In this document: one piece after another, positions 13,517-28,900 of the stretch
How positions within the stretch are numbered: position 1 is the first letter of the stretch
Layout: each line of letters starts with the position of its first letter
DNA from: Lutraria lutraria
Taxonomy: Eukaryota; Mollusca; Bivalvia; Venerida; Mactridae
DNA length: 64,000 nt
Direction: 5' to 3'
Assembly (NCBI GenBank): GCA_964023205.1
Contig: OZ026835.1
Location: 23,821,817 to 23,885,816, forward strand
Made by a program: the position numbers and the translations under genes
The notes under the pieces: generated by a model
Databases searched by the model: none
What the model was told of the DNA's origin: nothing
What the model saw: only the letters and a program-made list of their open reading frames with translations

Positions 13517-16500
13517 GTTTGGAGCTGTCCTTGATGATTACATATGAATTAGTAATAATAAAAAAGATATTAATATTTTATTTGTATCAGATTTTCATTG
13601 TTCTGAAAACGTATAAATATAAAAAATAAAATGTTACTGGAAAAAAGGGCTTTGTAATATTTTTATTAATGCTTAATTTGAGAAACTCAATAACCACTCG
13701 ATTAAACATATTCAAAGCTTCTGAATGTTCCTGTTGTTTATGTAATAGATGAAAATATTTTCAATGTCAATTTTTCACAATAGGCTCTTATTGCCTGCAG
13801 GTTTGTCTTTACATGTATGTCAGTAGGCCTAGTCAGAATTATATTTGAAAGTAAGAAAAATAGTTGTTACTTGTTGTTGCTTAATTGGGGAAAATGGCAC
13901 GTACCACGAGAACTGCTGTTGTGTGGATGACCCCTGAGTATAAAACATTCTCTTTATGGTATTTACTGTTTAACACAAGTTCATGAGTGAAATACTAGCT
14001 GGCAATCATTCTATCCAGATTGCCTGCATGAGTGATCAGCAATGAGGGACAAATATCAGTAGACACTGTTTTTGACAATTTCATGATGGAATACATTTAC
14101 AACACCGAAAGTCACAAATCCTAGGTCTATTGATCAAACACGTTACCTATAGAGATAAACAACAGGCAGGATCATTGGTATAATGCATTCTCATGAAATT
14201 GTTATATTTTGTAATGAACTCAACGCATGTTGTTGGGTAACTGACTGTTTTATATACTCACACAAATAACTACAGATAACTGGAGTACATTCATACATGA
14301 CACAAGACAATACAAGTTATGTCCCTTACATTACTAATACATTACATTATTCAGAAATTCTTTTATCAGTTCATTGTTTGGTATTACGTGTACTCGTACA
14401 TTGTGAGATGATGGTGTAATGAAATCTTCATGCGTGAGTAACCAGAAACAAACATTATTACGCCGCATTTTTATAAGACAGTCTGTCAATGACTACCAAT
14501 GTACCTTGTCCATTGGTATTTAAAAAATCAAGCAAAAAGAAATATGAATGGAATGGTTATCATGAATACAAACATTAAGAGGTAGTGTTAATGTATACAA
14601 ATTCATACTGATAATTGTACTGACTAAAAAGATACTCTCACTTCATACAAGATGTTTTTGATCAACACACAAGATACAATCACCATATGATACAGTTTAC
14701 TTACTCGATCTATAGTACGGAGTAGTTCCTTCATCATTGTCTATATTGTTCTGGTTTAGTAGTTAAACCTCATCAGGGGAACATCCATCTGAACTGATAG
14801 ATACATTAAAACCCCAGAATACCGGACTCCAAGAAAACCGTAATTCTCTAAAAAAAATCTGATGATTTTTTTCAAGCCCATTTTTTCGTAATTCATAAAA
14901 AAAGTTCTTTGAAAACTAGAATTCTCAGAAAGCCAGACTTTTGGCTCAGTCCGGAAGGAACCGGTTATCATTTCCATCTGGGGTGGCTCATGAAATTACC
15001 ATGCATAACTGTCGAATGAGCCTTAAAAAGATAAATTATAAATGTCCTAGTTAATTGCACGGGTATCTTTTTATAGTAACAGCGCTCAAAGGGGGGGGGG
15101 GGAACCAAAATTAACTACAAAGAATGTCCGAATTCATGATTTATTTGATAAAAATTGTTATTATGTTCAGTAATTGGTGTTTTTACTTTTTATGAATTTT
15201 CACGGGTATTTTGTGCGGGGTTATATTTATACTTTACAGAAATTAGTTCAATTTAAAAACATAATGTTTGTAGTTATAATTAAACTAAATTAAAATTAAG
15301 TAGAGACTTACAATATATGGGTAAAATAAAACTTGAATATAAGTTTGTTATAAAGCTTACCTATAAATAAACAGACAAATTAGTCACTAATGTGAACGGA
15401 CCGGAGGAGTACTGGTTATCACTATCTGATTTAAATACCCCCAGTTTCCAATATTAGCCCATTCAGAAATCTTTTTTTACATGTTTTCACAATATTTAAT
15501 GTTCCCATCAACAATCGCACGATACTCTATCATGTGTTTCCGTAGTGCGAAAAAGATCATATTCGAGACCTAAGATACTACACCGGTATTTCATACATGT
15601 ACGCCTACACATTTTCCTTTTTTCCTTATTCGTTCTTTTTAATTGTTCTTTACTTTCCTTCCATTCATCTTATCATAATTACATGACTGTGTATATTGTG
15701 TACATTGTATTATCTTATTGACTGAAAGAAAAAAATACGACCCGGAACACAAACAAATTATTTATTTAGTTGTAGCACGTCGTACTGTATTCACATACAA
15801 TGCAATCTTTCAAAAGCAACACTCTTTGGGATTTACAAAATTATATTGTTGTTGAGAGGTTGTTGCCCTAGAGAGGTTAAATTAATAATAAAATCGTGGG
15901 GAGGGAAAATCATTTGTTGTTGAAGGGAGGGCCACTCGAGACTGGTTGTACTATACTTACATCTTTATCCTATATTTATACTTTCTTCTTCGTACCGTGT
16001 TTTGTATTAACATGTATACACGAACAGCTTTGACGCAAAAGCATCAAAGGTGACGCCGAAGTGATGTAATGACAGATGAAAAAGCTTGTTAAGTACGCTT
16101 TGGTTATATATAGTGGCGGACAATAATATAAGCATCTTTTTTTCGGAGTTTCTTTTTTTTGTTCTAATTAATCAAGTACTGCTTTTAAAAGAATGTCCTT
16201 TATGCACAGGTTGGCCTTTATTCGGAGGTGACCACTAACACAGGTTTGACTGTCACCTGAATTAAGACATTAAAAGAATATCGATTAACATATTTAATAA
16301 ATAGAACATCTTCAACTGAACAAAACACAATGAGTCATGAAATACAAATAGCACAGTCATTCGTTTTTATACCACAAACTGGTCAATAAGGTTCTATTCC
16401 CAACTTTACAACTTCCTGATTAAAAACATATACATCAAATTAAAATACATATCCTTTGACAACTGATTTTTCTACATACTTTGTTTTTCCCAGACTTCTT

Positions 16501-16743
16501 TTAATAAATTAAATTTAGAATATCAGGATATGGAAAATTGCATGGCAGATCTTTTGTTTTATGTGTCCATGTTGTTGTTTTGTCAGACTGGACTGGTTGC
16601 ATTACAACAATATATCAGCTCAAACCCTCGGTCTGTTGATCCGTCAATTTTTTACCTGACCAGTAGCGATTTTGATATGTACTGGAGAGGAGGATTGTAA
16701 ATGTTAATATTATTCGGAAAGTTTGTGATTTACAATGGAGTCA
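13517..16743 (+). repeat. Tandem array unit 3 (3227 bp)
   Basis: Near-identical to units 2 and 4. The block lies at about 15042-15465, with a G-tract of 12. Confidence 0.93.
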
Positions 16744-19700
16744 GTTTGGAGCTGTCCTTGATGATTACATATGAATTAGTAATAATAAAAAAGATATTAA
16801 TATTTTATTTGTATCAGATTTTCATTGTTCTGAAAACGTATAAATATAAAAAATAAAATGTTACTGGAAAAAAGGGCTTTGTAATATTTTTATTAATGCT
16901 TAATTTGAGAAACTCAATAACCACTCGATTAAACATATTCAAAGCTTCTGAATGTTCCTGTTGTTTATGTAATAGATGAAAATATTTTCAATGTCAATTT
17001 TTCACAATAGGCTCTTATTGCCTGCAGGTTTGTCTTTACATGTATGTCAGTAGGCCTAGTCAGAATTATATTTGAAAGTAAGAAAAATAGTTGTTACTTG
17101 TTGTTGCTTAATTGGGGAAAATGGCACGTACCACGAGAACTGCTGTTGTGTGGATGACCCCTGAGTATAAAACATTCTCTTTATGGTATTTACTGTTTAA
17201 CACAAGTTCATGAGTGAAATACTAGCTGGCAATCATTCTATCCAGATTGCCTGCATGAGTGATCAGCAATGAGGGACAAATATCAGTAGACACTGTTTTT
17301 GACAATTTCATGATGGAATACATTTACAACACCGAAAGTCACAAATCCTAGGTCTATTGATCAAACACGTTACCTATAGAGATAAACAACAGGCAGGATC
17401 ATTGGTATAATGCATTCTCATGAAATTGTTATATTTTGTAATGAACTCAACGCATGTTGTTGGGTAACTGACTGTTTTATATACTCACACAAATAACTAC
17501 AGATAACTGGAGTACATTCATACATGACACAAGACAATACAAGTTATGTCCCTTATATTACTAATACATTACATTATTCAGAAATTCTTTTATCAGTTCA
17601 TTGTTTGGTATTACGTGTACTCGTACATTGTGAGATGATGGTGTAATGAAATCTTCATGCGTGAGTAACCAGAAACAAACATTATTACGCCGCATTTTTA
17701 TAAGACAGTCTGTCAATGACTACCAATGTACCTTGTCCATTGGTATTTAAAAAATCAAGCAAAAAGAAATATGAATGGAATGGTTATCATGAATACAAAC
17801 ATTAAGAGGTAGTGTTAATGTATACAAATTCATACTGATAATTGTACTGACTAAAAAGATACTCTCACTTCATACAAGATGTTTTTGATCAACACACAAG
17901 ATACAATCACCATACGATACAGTTTACTTACTCGATCTATAGTACGGAGTAGTTCCTTCATCATTGTCTATATTGTTCTGGTTTAGTAGTTAAACCTCAT
18001 CAGGGGAACATCCATCTGAACTGATAGATACATTAAAACCCCAGAATACCGGACTCCAAGAAAACCGTAATTCTCTAAAAAAAATCTGATGATTTTTTTC
18101 AAGCCCATTTTTTCGTAATTCATAAAAAAAGTTCTTTGAAAACTAGAATTCTCAGAAAGCCAGACTTTTGGCTCAGTCCGGAAGGAACCGGTTATCATTT
18201 CCATCTGGGGTGGCTCATGAAATTACCATGCATAACTGTCGAATGAGCCTTAAAAAGATAAATTATAAATGTCCTAGTTAATTGCACGGGTATCTTTTTA
18301 TAGTAACAGCGCTCAAAGGGGGGGGGGGGGAACCAAAATTAACTACAAAGAATGTCCGAATTCATGATTTATTTGATAAAAATTGTTATTATGTTCAGTA
18401 ATTGGTGTTTTTACTTTTTATGAATTTTCACGGGTATTTTGTGCGGGGTTATATTTATACTTTACAGAAATTAGTTCAATTTAAAAACATAATGTTTGTA
18501 GTTATAATTAAACTAAATTAAAATTAAGTAGAGACTTACAATATATGGGTAAAATAAAACTTGAATATAAGTTTGTTATAAAGCTTACCTATAAATAAAC
18601 AGACAAATTAGTCACTAATGTGAACGGACCGGAGGAGTACTGGTTATCACTATCTGATTTAAATACCCCCAGTTTCCAATATTAGCCCATTCAGAAATCT
18701 TTTTTTACATGTTTTCACAATATTTAATGTTCCCATCAACAATCGCACGATACTCTATCATGTGTTTCCGTAGTGCGAAAAAGATCATATTCGAGACCTA
18801 AGATACTACACCGGTATTTCATACATGTACGCCTACACATTTTCCTTTTTTCCTTATTCGTTCTTTTTAATTGTTCTTTACTTTCCTTCCATTCATCTTA
18901 TCATAATTACATGACTGTGTATATTGTGTACATTGTATTATCTTATTGACCGAAAGAAAAAAATACGACCCGGAACACAAACAAATTATTTATTTAGTTG
19001 TAGCACGTCGTACTGTATTCACATACAATGCAATCTTTCAAAAGCAACACTCTTTGGGATTTACAAAATTATATTGTTGTTGAGAGGTTGTTGCCCTAGA
19101 GAGGTTAAATTAATAATAAAATCGTGGGGAGGGAAAATCATTTGTTGTTGAAGGGAGGGCCACTCGAGACTGGTTGTACTATACTTACATCTTTATCCTA
19201 TATTTATACTTTCTTCTTCGTACCGTGTTTTGTATTAACATGTATACACGAACAGCTTTGACGCAAAAGCATCAAAGGTGACGCCGAAGTGATGTAATGA
19301 CAGATGAAAAAGCTTGTTAAGTACGCTTTGGTTATATATAGTGGCGGACAATAATATAAGCATCTTTTTTTCGGAGTTTCTTTTTTTTGTTCTAATTAAT
19401 CAAGTACTGCTTTTAAAAGAATGTCCTTTATGCACAGGTTGGCCTTTATTCGGAGGTGACCACTAACACAGGTTTGACTGTCACCTGAATTAAGACATTA
19501 AAAGAATATCGATTAACATATTTAATAAATAGAACATCTTCAACTGAACAAAACACAATGAGTCATGTTTTAATTGTTCTTTACTTTCCTTCCATTCATC
19601 TTATCATAATTACATGACTGTGTATATTGTGTACATTGTATTATCTTATTGACCGAAAGAAAAAAATACGACCCGGAACACAAACAAATTATTTATTTAG

Positions 19701-22080
19701 TTGTAGCACGTCGTACTGTATTCACATACAATGCAATCTTTCAAAAGCAACACTCTTTGGGATTTACAAAATTATATTGTTGTTGAGAGGTTGTTGCCCT
19801 AGAGAGGTTAAATTAATAATAAAATCGTGGGGAGGGAAAATCATTTGTTGTTGAAGGGAGGGCCACTCGAGACTGGTTGTACTATACTTACATCTTTATC
19901 CTATATTTATACTTTCTTCTTCGTACCGTGTTTTGTATTAACATGTATACACGAACAGCTTTGACGCAAAAGCATCAAAGGTGACGCCGAAGTGATGTAA
20001 TGACAGATGAAAAAGCTTGTTAAGTACGCTTTGGTTATATATAGTGGCGGACAATAATATAAGCATCTTTTTTTCGGAGTTTCTTTTTTTTGTTCTAATT
20101 AATCAAGTACTGCTTTTAAAAGAATGTCCTTTATGCACAGGTTGGCCTTTATTCGGAGGTGACCACTAACACAGGTTTGACTGTCACCTGAATTAAGACA
20201 TTAAAAGAATATCGATTAACATATTTAATAAATAGAACATCTTCAACTGAACAAAACACAATGAGTCATGTTTTAATTGTTCTTTACTTTCCTTCCATTC
20301 ATCTTATCATAATTACATGACTGTGTATATTGTGTACATTGTATTATCTTATTGACCGAAAGAAAAAAATACGACCCGGAACACAAACAAATTATTTATT
20401 TAGTTGTAGCACGTCGTACTGTATTCACATACAATGCAATCTTTCAAAAGCAACACTCTTTGGGATTTACAAAATTATATTGTTGTTGAGAGGTTGTTGC
20501 CCTAGAGAGGTTAAATTAATAATAAAATCGTGGGGAGGGAAAATCATTTGTTGTTGAAGGGAGGGCCACTCGAGACTGGTTGTACTATACTTACATCTTT
20601 ATCCTATATTTATACTTTCTTCTTCGTACCGTGTTTTGTATTAACATGTATACACGAACAGCTTTGACGCAAAAGCATCAAAGGTGACGCCGAAGTGATG
20701 TAATGACAGATGAAAAAGCTTGTTAAGTACGCTTTGGTTATATATAGTGGCGGACAATAATATAAGCATCTTTTTTTCGGAGTTTCTTTTTTTTGTTCTA
20801 ATTAATCAAGTACTGCTTTTAAAAGAATGTCCTTTATGCACAGGTTGGCCTTTATTCGGAGGTGACCACTAACACAGGTTTGACTGTCACCTGAATTAAG
20901 ACATTAAAAGAATATCGATTAACATATTTAATAAATAGAACATCTTCAACTGAACAAAACACAATGAGTCATGTTTTAATTGTTCTTTACTTTCCTTCCA
21001 TTCATCTTATCATAATTACATGACTGTGTATATTGTGTACATTGTATTATCTTATTGACTGAAAGAAAAAAATACGACCCGGAACACAAACAAATTATTT
21101 ATTTAGTTGTAGCACGTCGTACTGTATTCACATACAATGCAATCTTTCAAAAGCAACACTCTTTGGGATTTACAAAATTATATTGTTGTTGAGAGGTTGT
21201 TGCCCTAGAGAGGTTAAATTAATAATAAAATCGTGGGGAGGGAAAATCATTTGTTGTTGAAGGGAGGGCCACTCGAGACTGGTTGTACTATACTTACATC
21301 TTTATCCTATATTTATACTTTCTTCTTCGTACCGTGTTTTGTATTAACATGTATACACGAACAGCTTTGACGCAAAAGCATCAAAGGTGACGCCGAAGTG
21401 ATGTAATGACAGATGAAAAAGCTTGTTAAGTACGCTTTGGTTATATATAGTGGCGGACAATAATATAAGCATCTTTTTTTCGGAGTTTCTTTTTTTTGTT
21501 CTAATTAATCAAGTACTGCTTTTAAAAGAATGTCCTTTATGCACAGGTTGGCCTTTATTCGGAGGTGACCACTAACACAGGTTTGACTGTCACCTGAATT
21601 AAGACATTAAAAGAATATCGATTAACATATTTAATAAATAGAACATCTTCAACTGAACAAAACACAATGAGTCATGAAATACAAATAGCACAGTCATTCG
21701 TTTTTATACCACAAACTGGTCAATAAGGTTCTATTCCCAACTTTACAACTTCCTGATTAAAAACATATACATCAAATTAAAATACATATCCTTTGACAAC
21801 TGATTTTTCTACATACTTTGTTTTTCCCAGACTTCTTTTAATAAATTAAATTTAGAATATCAGGATATGGAAAATTGCATGGCAGATCTTTTGTTTTATG
21901 TGTCCATGTTGTTGTTTTGTCAGACTGGACTGGTTGCATTACAACAATATATCAGCTCAAACCCTCGGTCTGTTGATCCGTCAATTTTTTACCTGACCAG
22001 TAGCGATTTTGATATGTACTGGAGAGGAGGATTGTAAATGTTAATATTATTCGGAAAGTTTGTGATTTACAATGGAGTCA
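16744..22080 (+). repeat. Tandem array unit 4, enlarged by a nested 703 bp expansion (5337 bp)
   Basis: It equals a normal unit plus three extra copies of a 703 bp segment (5337 = 3228 + 3 x 703). The block lies at about 18270-18692, with a G-tract of 13. It shares a private T to C change (CATACGATACAG near 17915) with unit 5. Confidence 0.93.
18865..21676 (+). repeat. 703 bp nested tandem repeat, four copies
   Basis: Copies run from 18865, 19568, 20271 and 20974. Each starts TTTTAATTGTTCTTTAC and ends ACACAATGAGTCATG. The novel junction 'gtcatg|ttttaattg' appears three times. The first three copies carry 'ttgaccgaaag' where the fourth and all other array units have 'ttgactgaaag'. I see no clear microhomology at the breakpoint. 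Confidence 0.93.
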
Positions 22081-25000
22081 GTTTGGAGCTGTCCTTGATG
22101 ATTACATATGAATTAGTAATAATAAAAAAGATATTAATATTTTATTTGTATCAGATTTTCATTGTTCTGAAAACGTATAAATATAAAAAATAAAATGTTA
22201 CTGGAAAAAAGGGCTTTGTAATATTTTTATTAATGCTTAATTTGAGAAACTCAATAACCACTCGATTAAACATATTCAAAGCTTCTGAATGTTCCTGTTG
22301 TTTATGTAATAGATGAAAATATTTTCAATGTCAATTTTTCACAATAGGCTCTTATTGCCTGCAGGTTTGTCTTTACATGTATGTCAGTAGGCCTAGTCAG
22401 AATTATATTTGAAAGTAAGAAAAATAGTTGTTACTTGTTGTTGCTTAATTGGGGAAAATGGCACGTACCACGAGAACTGCTGTTGTGTGGATGACCCCTG
22501 AGTATAAAACATTCTCTTTATGGTATTTACTGTTTAACACAAGTTCATGAGTGAAATACTAGCTGGCAATCATTCTATCCAGATTGCCTGCATGAGTGAT
22601 CAGCAATGAGGGACAAATATCAGTAGACACTGTTTTTGACAATTTCATGATGGAATACATTTACAACACCGAAAGTCACAAATCCTAGGTCTATTGATCA
22701 AACACGTTACCTATAGAGATAAACAACAGGCAGGATCATTGGTATAATGCATTCTCATGAAATTGTTATATTTTGTAATGAACTCAACGCATGTTGTTGG
22801 GTAACTGACTGTTTTATATACTCACACAAATAACTACAGATAACTGGAGTACATTCATACATGACACAAGACAATACAAGTTATGTCCCTTATATTACTA
22901 ATACATTACATTATTCAGAAATTCTTTTATCAGTTCATTGTTTGGTATTACGTGTACTCGTACATTGTGAGATGATGGTGTAATGAAATCTTCATGCGTG
23001 AGTAACCAGAAACAAACATTATTACGCCGCATTTTTATAAGACAGTCTGTCAATGACTACCAATGTACCTTGTCCATTGGTATTTAAAAAATCAAGCAAA
23101 AAGAAATATGAATGGAATGGTTATCATGAATACAAACATTAAGAGGTAGTGTTAATGTATACAAATTCATACTGATAATTGTACTGACTAAAAAGATACT
23201 CTCACTTCATACAAGATGTTTTTGATCAACACACAAGATACAATCACCATACGATACAGTTTACTTACTCGATCTATAGTACGGAGTAGTTCCTTCATCA
23301 TTGTCTATATTGTTCTGGTTTAGTAGTTAAACCTCATCAGGGGAACATCCATCTGAACTGATAGATACATTAAAACCCCAGAATACCGGACTCCAAGAAA
23401 ACCGTAATTCTCTAAAAAAAATCTGATGATTTTTTTCAAGCCCATTTTTTCGTAATTCATAAAAAAAGTTCTTTGAAAACTAGAATTCTCAGAAAGCCAG
23501 ACTTTTGGCTCAGTCCGGAAGGAACCGGTTATCATTTCCATCTGGGGTGGCTCATGAAATTACCATGCATAACTGTCGAATGAGCCTTAAAAAGATAAAT
23601 TATAAATGTCCTAGTTAATTGCACGGGTATCTTTTTATAGTAACAGCGCTCAAAGGGGGGGGGGAACCAAAATTAACTACAAAGAATGTCCGAATTCATG
23701 ATTTATTTGATAAAAATTGTTATTATGTTCAGTAATTGGTGTTTTTACTTTTTATGAATTTTCACGGGTATTTTGTGCGGGGTTATATTTATACTTTACA
23801 GAAATTAGTTCAATTTAAAAACATAATGTTTGTAGTTATAATTAAACTAAATTAAAATTAAGTAGAGACTTACAATATATGGGTAAAATAAAACTTGAAT
23901 ATAAGTTTGTTATAAAGCTTCCTATAAATAAACAGACAAATTAGTCACTAATGTGAACGGACCGGAGGAGTACTATCTGATTTAAATACCCCCAGTTTCC
24001 AATATTAGCCCATTCAGAAATCTTTTTTTACATGTTTTCACAATATTTAATGTTCCCATCAACAATCGCACGATACTCTATCATGTGTTTCCGTAGTGCG
24101 AAAAAGATCATATTCGAGACCTAAGATACTACACCAGTATTTCATACATGTACGCCTACACATTTTCCTTTTTTCCTTATTCGTTCTTTTTAATTGTTCT
24201 TTACTTTCCTTCCATTCATCTTATCATAATTACATGACTGTGTATATTGTGTACATTGTATTATCTTATTGACTGAAAGAAAAAAATACGACCCGGAACA
24301 CAAACAAATTATTTATTTAGTTGTAGCACGTCGTACTGTATTCACATACAATGCAATCTTTCCAAAGCAACACTCTTTGGGATTTACAAAATTATATTGT
24401 TGTTGAGAGGTTGTTGCCCTAGAGAGGTTAAATTAATAGTAAAATCGTGGGGAGGGAAAATCATTTCTTGTTGAAGGGAGGGCCACTCGAGACTGGTTGT
24501 ACTATACTTACATCTTTATCCTATATTTATACTTTCTTCTTCGTACCGTGTTTTGTATTAACATGTATACACGAACAGCTTTGACGCAAAAGCATCAAAG
24601 TAGACGCCGAAGTGATGTAATGACAGATGAAAAAGCTGGTTAAGTACGCTTTGGTTATATATAGTGGCGGACAATAATATAAGCATCTTTTTTTCGGAGT
24701 TTCTTTTTTTTGTTCTAATTAATCAAGTACTGCTTTTAAAAGAATGTCCTTTATTCACAGGTTGGCCTTTATTCGGAGGTGACCACTAACACAGGTTTGA
24801 CTGTCACCTGAATTAAGACATTAAAAGAATATCGATTAACATATTTAATAAATAGAACATCTTCAACTGAACAAAACACAATGAGTCATGAAATACAAAT
24901 AGCACAGTCATTCGTTTTTATACCACAAACTGGTCAATAAGGTTCTATTCCCAACTTTACAACTTCCTGATTAAAAACATATACATCAAATCAAAATACA

Positions 25001-25295
25001 TATCCTTTGACAACTGATTTTTCTACATACTTTGGTTTTCCCAGACTTCTTTTAATAAATTAAATTTAGAATATCAAGATATGGAAACTTGCATGGCAGA
25101 TCTTTTGTTTTATGTGTCCATGTTGTAATTTTGTCAGGCTGGTCTGGTTGCATTACAACAATATATCAGCTCAAACCATCGGTCTGTTGATCCGTCAATT
25201 TTTTACCTGACCAGTGGCGATTTTGGTATGTACTGGAGAGGAGGATTGTAAATGTTAATATTATTCGGAAAGTTTGTGATTTACAATGGAGTCAG
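22081..25295 (+). repeat. Tandem array unit 5 (about 3.21 kb, terminal)
   Basis: The last unit; homology ends at about 25295, just before the restart word of a new unit. Its right half has more private substitutions than units 2-4. The block (about 23608-24015) has lost 10 bp between short 'act' repeats ('gtactatctg' instead of 'gtactggttatcactatctg'), and its G-tract is shortest, at 10. Confidence 0.92.
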
Positions 25296-25938
25296 TGCAT
25301 GTACGAGTACATGTTTGACTGTTTGTGTATGCAGTGTAAGTAAGGTAAAAAATCAATACCAATGATTAATAATGCTTAGATATATATATATATACCCACA
25401 TTGACACTAAACCATCTTAGCCTTAAAACTTGCTAGGTGACTGTTGATTTTTTAAACAACACATGAAGAAAAGTTCGTGGACAAAATTTCAGGGTTTGAT
25501 AATTATGCACTTGATTAAAACGTGCTTACAAACCATACCTAACACATGAAACTACCGTTATTCTACTTAAATATGGAATAAATTAATTCATAACATATCA
25601 GCTACGGAATAAAACGGAATTACTCGATGTTTTACGAATCATTGTAATTGTGCTTCAATTCACTCAAAATGTATTGTTTTCTTATTTAGAATGATACGAC
25701 GAATGTAGCTGATTAGAAAGTAGTACATGCTTTATAGTGTGTAATAATACATGGATTAAGTTGCGTGTATATGAGTGCGTGTTTTATGTGACCATTATAT
25801 CACAAAGAAAGCATTGTGTTGTAAACAATGAGCCGTAGGGCGGGCTTGTTTTTAATTTGAGTAAATTCTACACGATTACGTTTATTTTCATGTGATTACA
25901 CACATACCTGTCATCAGACGATATATATCACCCCAACG

Positions 25939-28900
25939 ATGAACATCATGTGTTCGGAAGTGTTAGACATTCGCTGGACTTTGGCGTCGACGGTTGTATG
26001 GTATACTTTTATTGTAATCGTTTTAGATACGTTGATTAGATCAAAAGTTCGCTTTCATAAAAATGTGAATTTATTTATTGTTTTGTTAACGCACTCACAT
26101 ATTTTACGGAAATCTGTTAATAATTGATATTTATGTTTTATTCAATGTCGTAATTCTAATGGAAAATATTTCGTTTCTAGGGAGGTTGGTTGCGGACCTT
26201 CACATGCCACGTGGTCACTCAAAAGACTGAACATTAGGACGATACACGAGGTATGCATTACGTTCTGTCTCTATAGTCATGATTCTGATTAAGTTACCTT
26301 ATGCTTGATGTCGGTCAATAGCTATTTATAGCAAATGTTATATTTGTTAATATGCAACTGACAATAAATAAAGTTTGTTTCTTGGTGATTATTTTGTCAT
26401 ACTTTATTGAATAAGTCAGTTAATTGTGTTTGGTCTATTTAATTAATATTGAGATAACTGCTATCAACAGTTTTATTTTTTTGTTGACAAAGTAACTGTT
26501 TAATCCATGTTTTTAGTAACAATACATTTAAGTGGAAGAATCTATACACAAATATGATGCCTATGAATGCTAATGTAGATACATGTATTACATATATTGT
26601 CCGCATTATCCAATATTCTTTCTATAACCACGTGTTTATTATTCCAACAGGTTGGGAGGACTGCAGTGGGGTGTTCCAACACGATGACCATTAGACCAGC
26701 AAACATCAACAAGTCACCATACTTAGCTGAGACAACAAACAGAAGATTCTCGTAAGTCAACTCTGTTTAATATTTTATAGTCGACTGCATGTTCTGAATG
26801 TTTTTAATATATAATCATATCCTCTAAAACTTTATTCTTGTATCCTCTTATTATTTGATCATTGTACAATATGTATTCTTTCATCATTTTACTGTTTTAT
26901 TATTTTATTATCTTATCTTAAGACTTTTAAATGTTTGATCATTTTACAATTTTAATCTTTATCATTTCACTCATTAACTATCTCACCCTCTTAAACTTTG
27001 GACCATTTTAGTATTTTATCATTTTACCTTTTAACCATTATAATCGTGTATATATGCTTTTAAACAACTTTAAACCATTTTAGTCTCTTATCAGTTTACT
27101 ATTTTACTCTTTTTAATATATTATGCTTTTAAACTTTTAAACATTTTAATTTAGTATATATCATTTTAGACTTTTAAACATTTTAGTCTCTTATCATTTT
27201 ACTGTTTTATTCTTTAAATATCTTATGCTTTTAAACTTTTAGATATTTTAATCTTGTATATATTCTTTTAGACTTTTAACCATTTTAATCCTGTATATAT
27301 TCTTTTAAACGTTTAACCATCTTAATCTTGTATATATCCTTTTAACCTTTTATCATTTTACTGTTTTACTCTTTTAATATCTTATGCTTTTAACCATTTT
27401 GATCTTGTATATATTCTTTTATCATTTACTATTTTACTCTTTTAATAGCTTATGCTTTTAAAGTTTTAGCCATTTTAATATTGTATATATCCTTTTAAAT
27501 TTTAACCATTTTAATCTTGTATATATCCTTTTAAACCTTTAACCATTTTAACCTTTTGTCATTTTACTGTTTTACTCTTTTAATATCTTATGCTTTTAAC
27601 CATTTTGATCTTGTATATATTCTTTTTAACTTTCAACCATTTTAATCTTTTAAACTTTTAACCATTTTAACCTTTTATCATTTTACTATTTTACTCTTTT
27701 AATATCTTATGCTTTTAACCATTTTAATCTTGTATATATCCTTTTAAATTTTAGCCATTTTAATCTTGTATATATCCTTTTAAACTTTTACCATTTCATC
27801 CTTTTATCATTTTACTGTTTTACTCGTTTAATATCTTATGCTTTTATACTTTTAACCATTTTAATCTTGTATATATCCTTTTAAATTTTAACCATTTTAA
27901 TCTTGTATATATTCTTTTAAACTTTTACCATTTTAATCTTGTATATATTCTTTTTAACTTTTAACCATTTTAATCTTGTATATATTCTTTTTAACTTTTA
28001 ACCATTTTAATCTTGTATATATGCTTTTATACTTTTAACCATTTTAATCTTGTATATATTCTTTTTAACTTTTAACCATTTTAATCTTGTATATATTCTT
28101 TTAAACTTTTAACCATTTTAACCTTTTATCATTTAACAGTTTTACTCTTTTAATATCTTATGCTTTTAACCATTTTAATCTTGTATATATCCTTTTAAAT
28201 TTTAACCATTTTAATCTTGTATATATCCTTTTAAATTTTAACCATTTTAATCTTGTATATATTCTTTTAAAACTTTAACCATTTTAACCTTTTATCATTT
28301 TACTATTTTACTCTTTTAATATCTTATGCTTTTAACCATTTTGATCTTGTATATATTCTTTTTAACTTTCAACCATTTTAATATTTTAAACTTTTAACCA
28401 TTTTAACCTTTTATCATTTTACTATTTTACTCTTTTAATATCTTATGCTTTTAACCATTTTAATCTTGTATATATCCTTTTAAATTTTAACCATTTTAAT
28501 CTCGTATATATTCTTTTAAACTTTTAACCATTTTAATCTTGTATATATTCTTTTAAGCTTTTAACCATTTTAATCTTTTATCATTTTACTGTTTAACTCT
28601 TTTAATGTCTTATGCTTTTATACTTTTAACCATTTTAATCTTGTATATATTCTTTTAAATTTTAACCATTTTAATCTTGTATATATTCTTTTAAATCTTT
28701 AACCATTTTAACATTTTATTACTCTTTTAATATCTTATACTTTTAACCATTTTAATCTTGTATATATTCTTTTAAAACTTTAACCATTTTAACATTTTAT
28801 CATTTTACTGTTTTAAACTTTTAACCATTTTAATATTGTATATATTCTTTTAAACTTTTAACCATTTTAATCTTGTATATATTCTTTTAAACTTTTACCA

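Noticed and set aside
18924..20557. 75-codon plus-strand frame in three of the 703 bp copies
   Set aside because: It exists only because of one T to C change removing a TGA; the other units have the stop. Not a gene.
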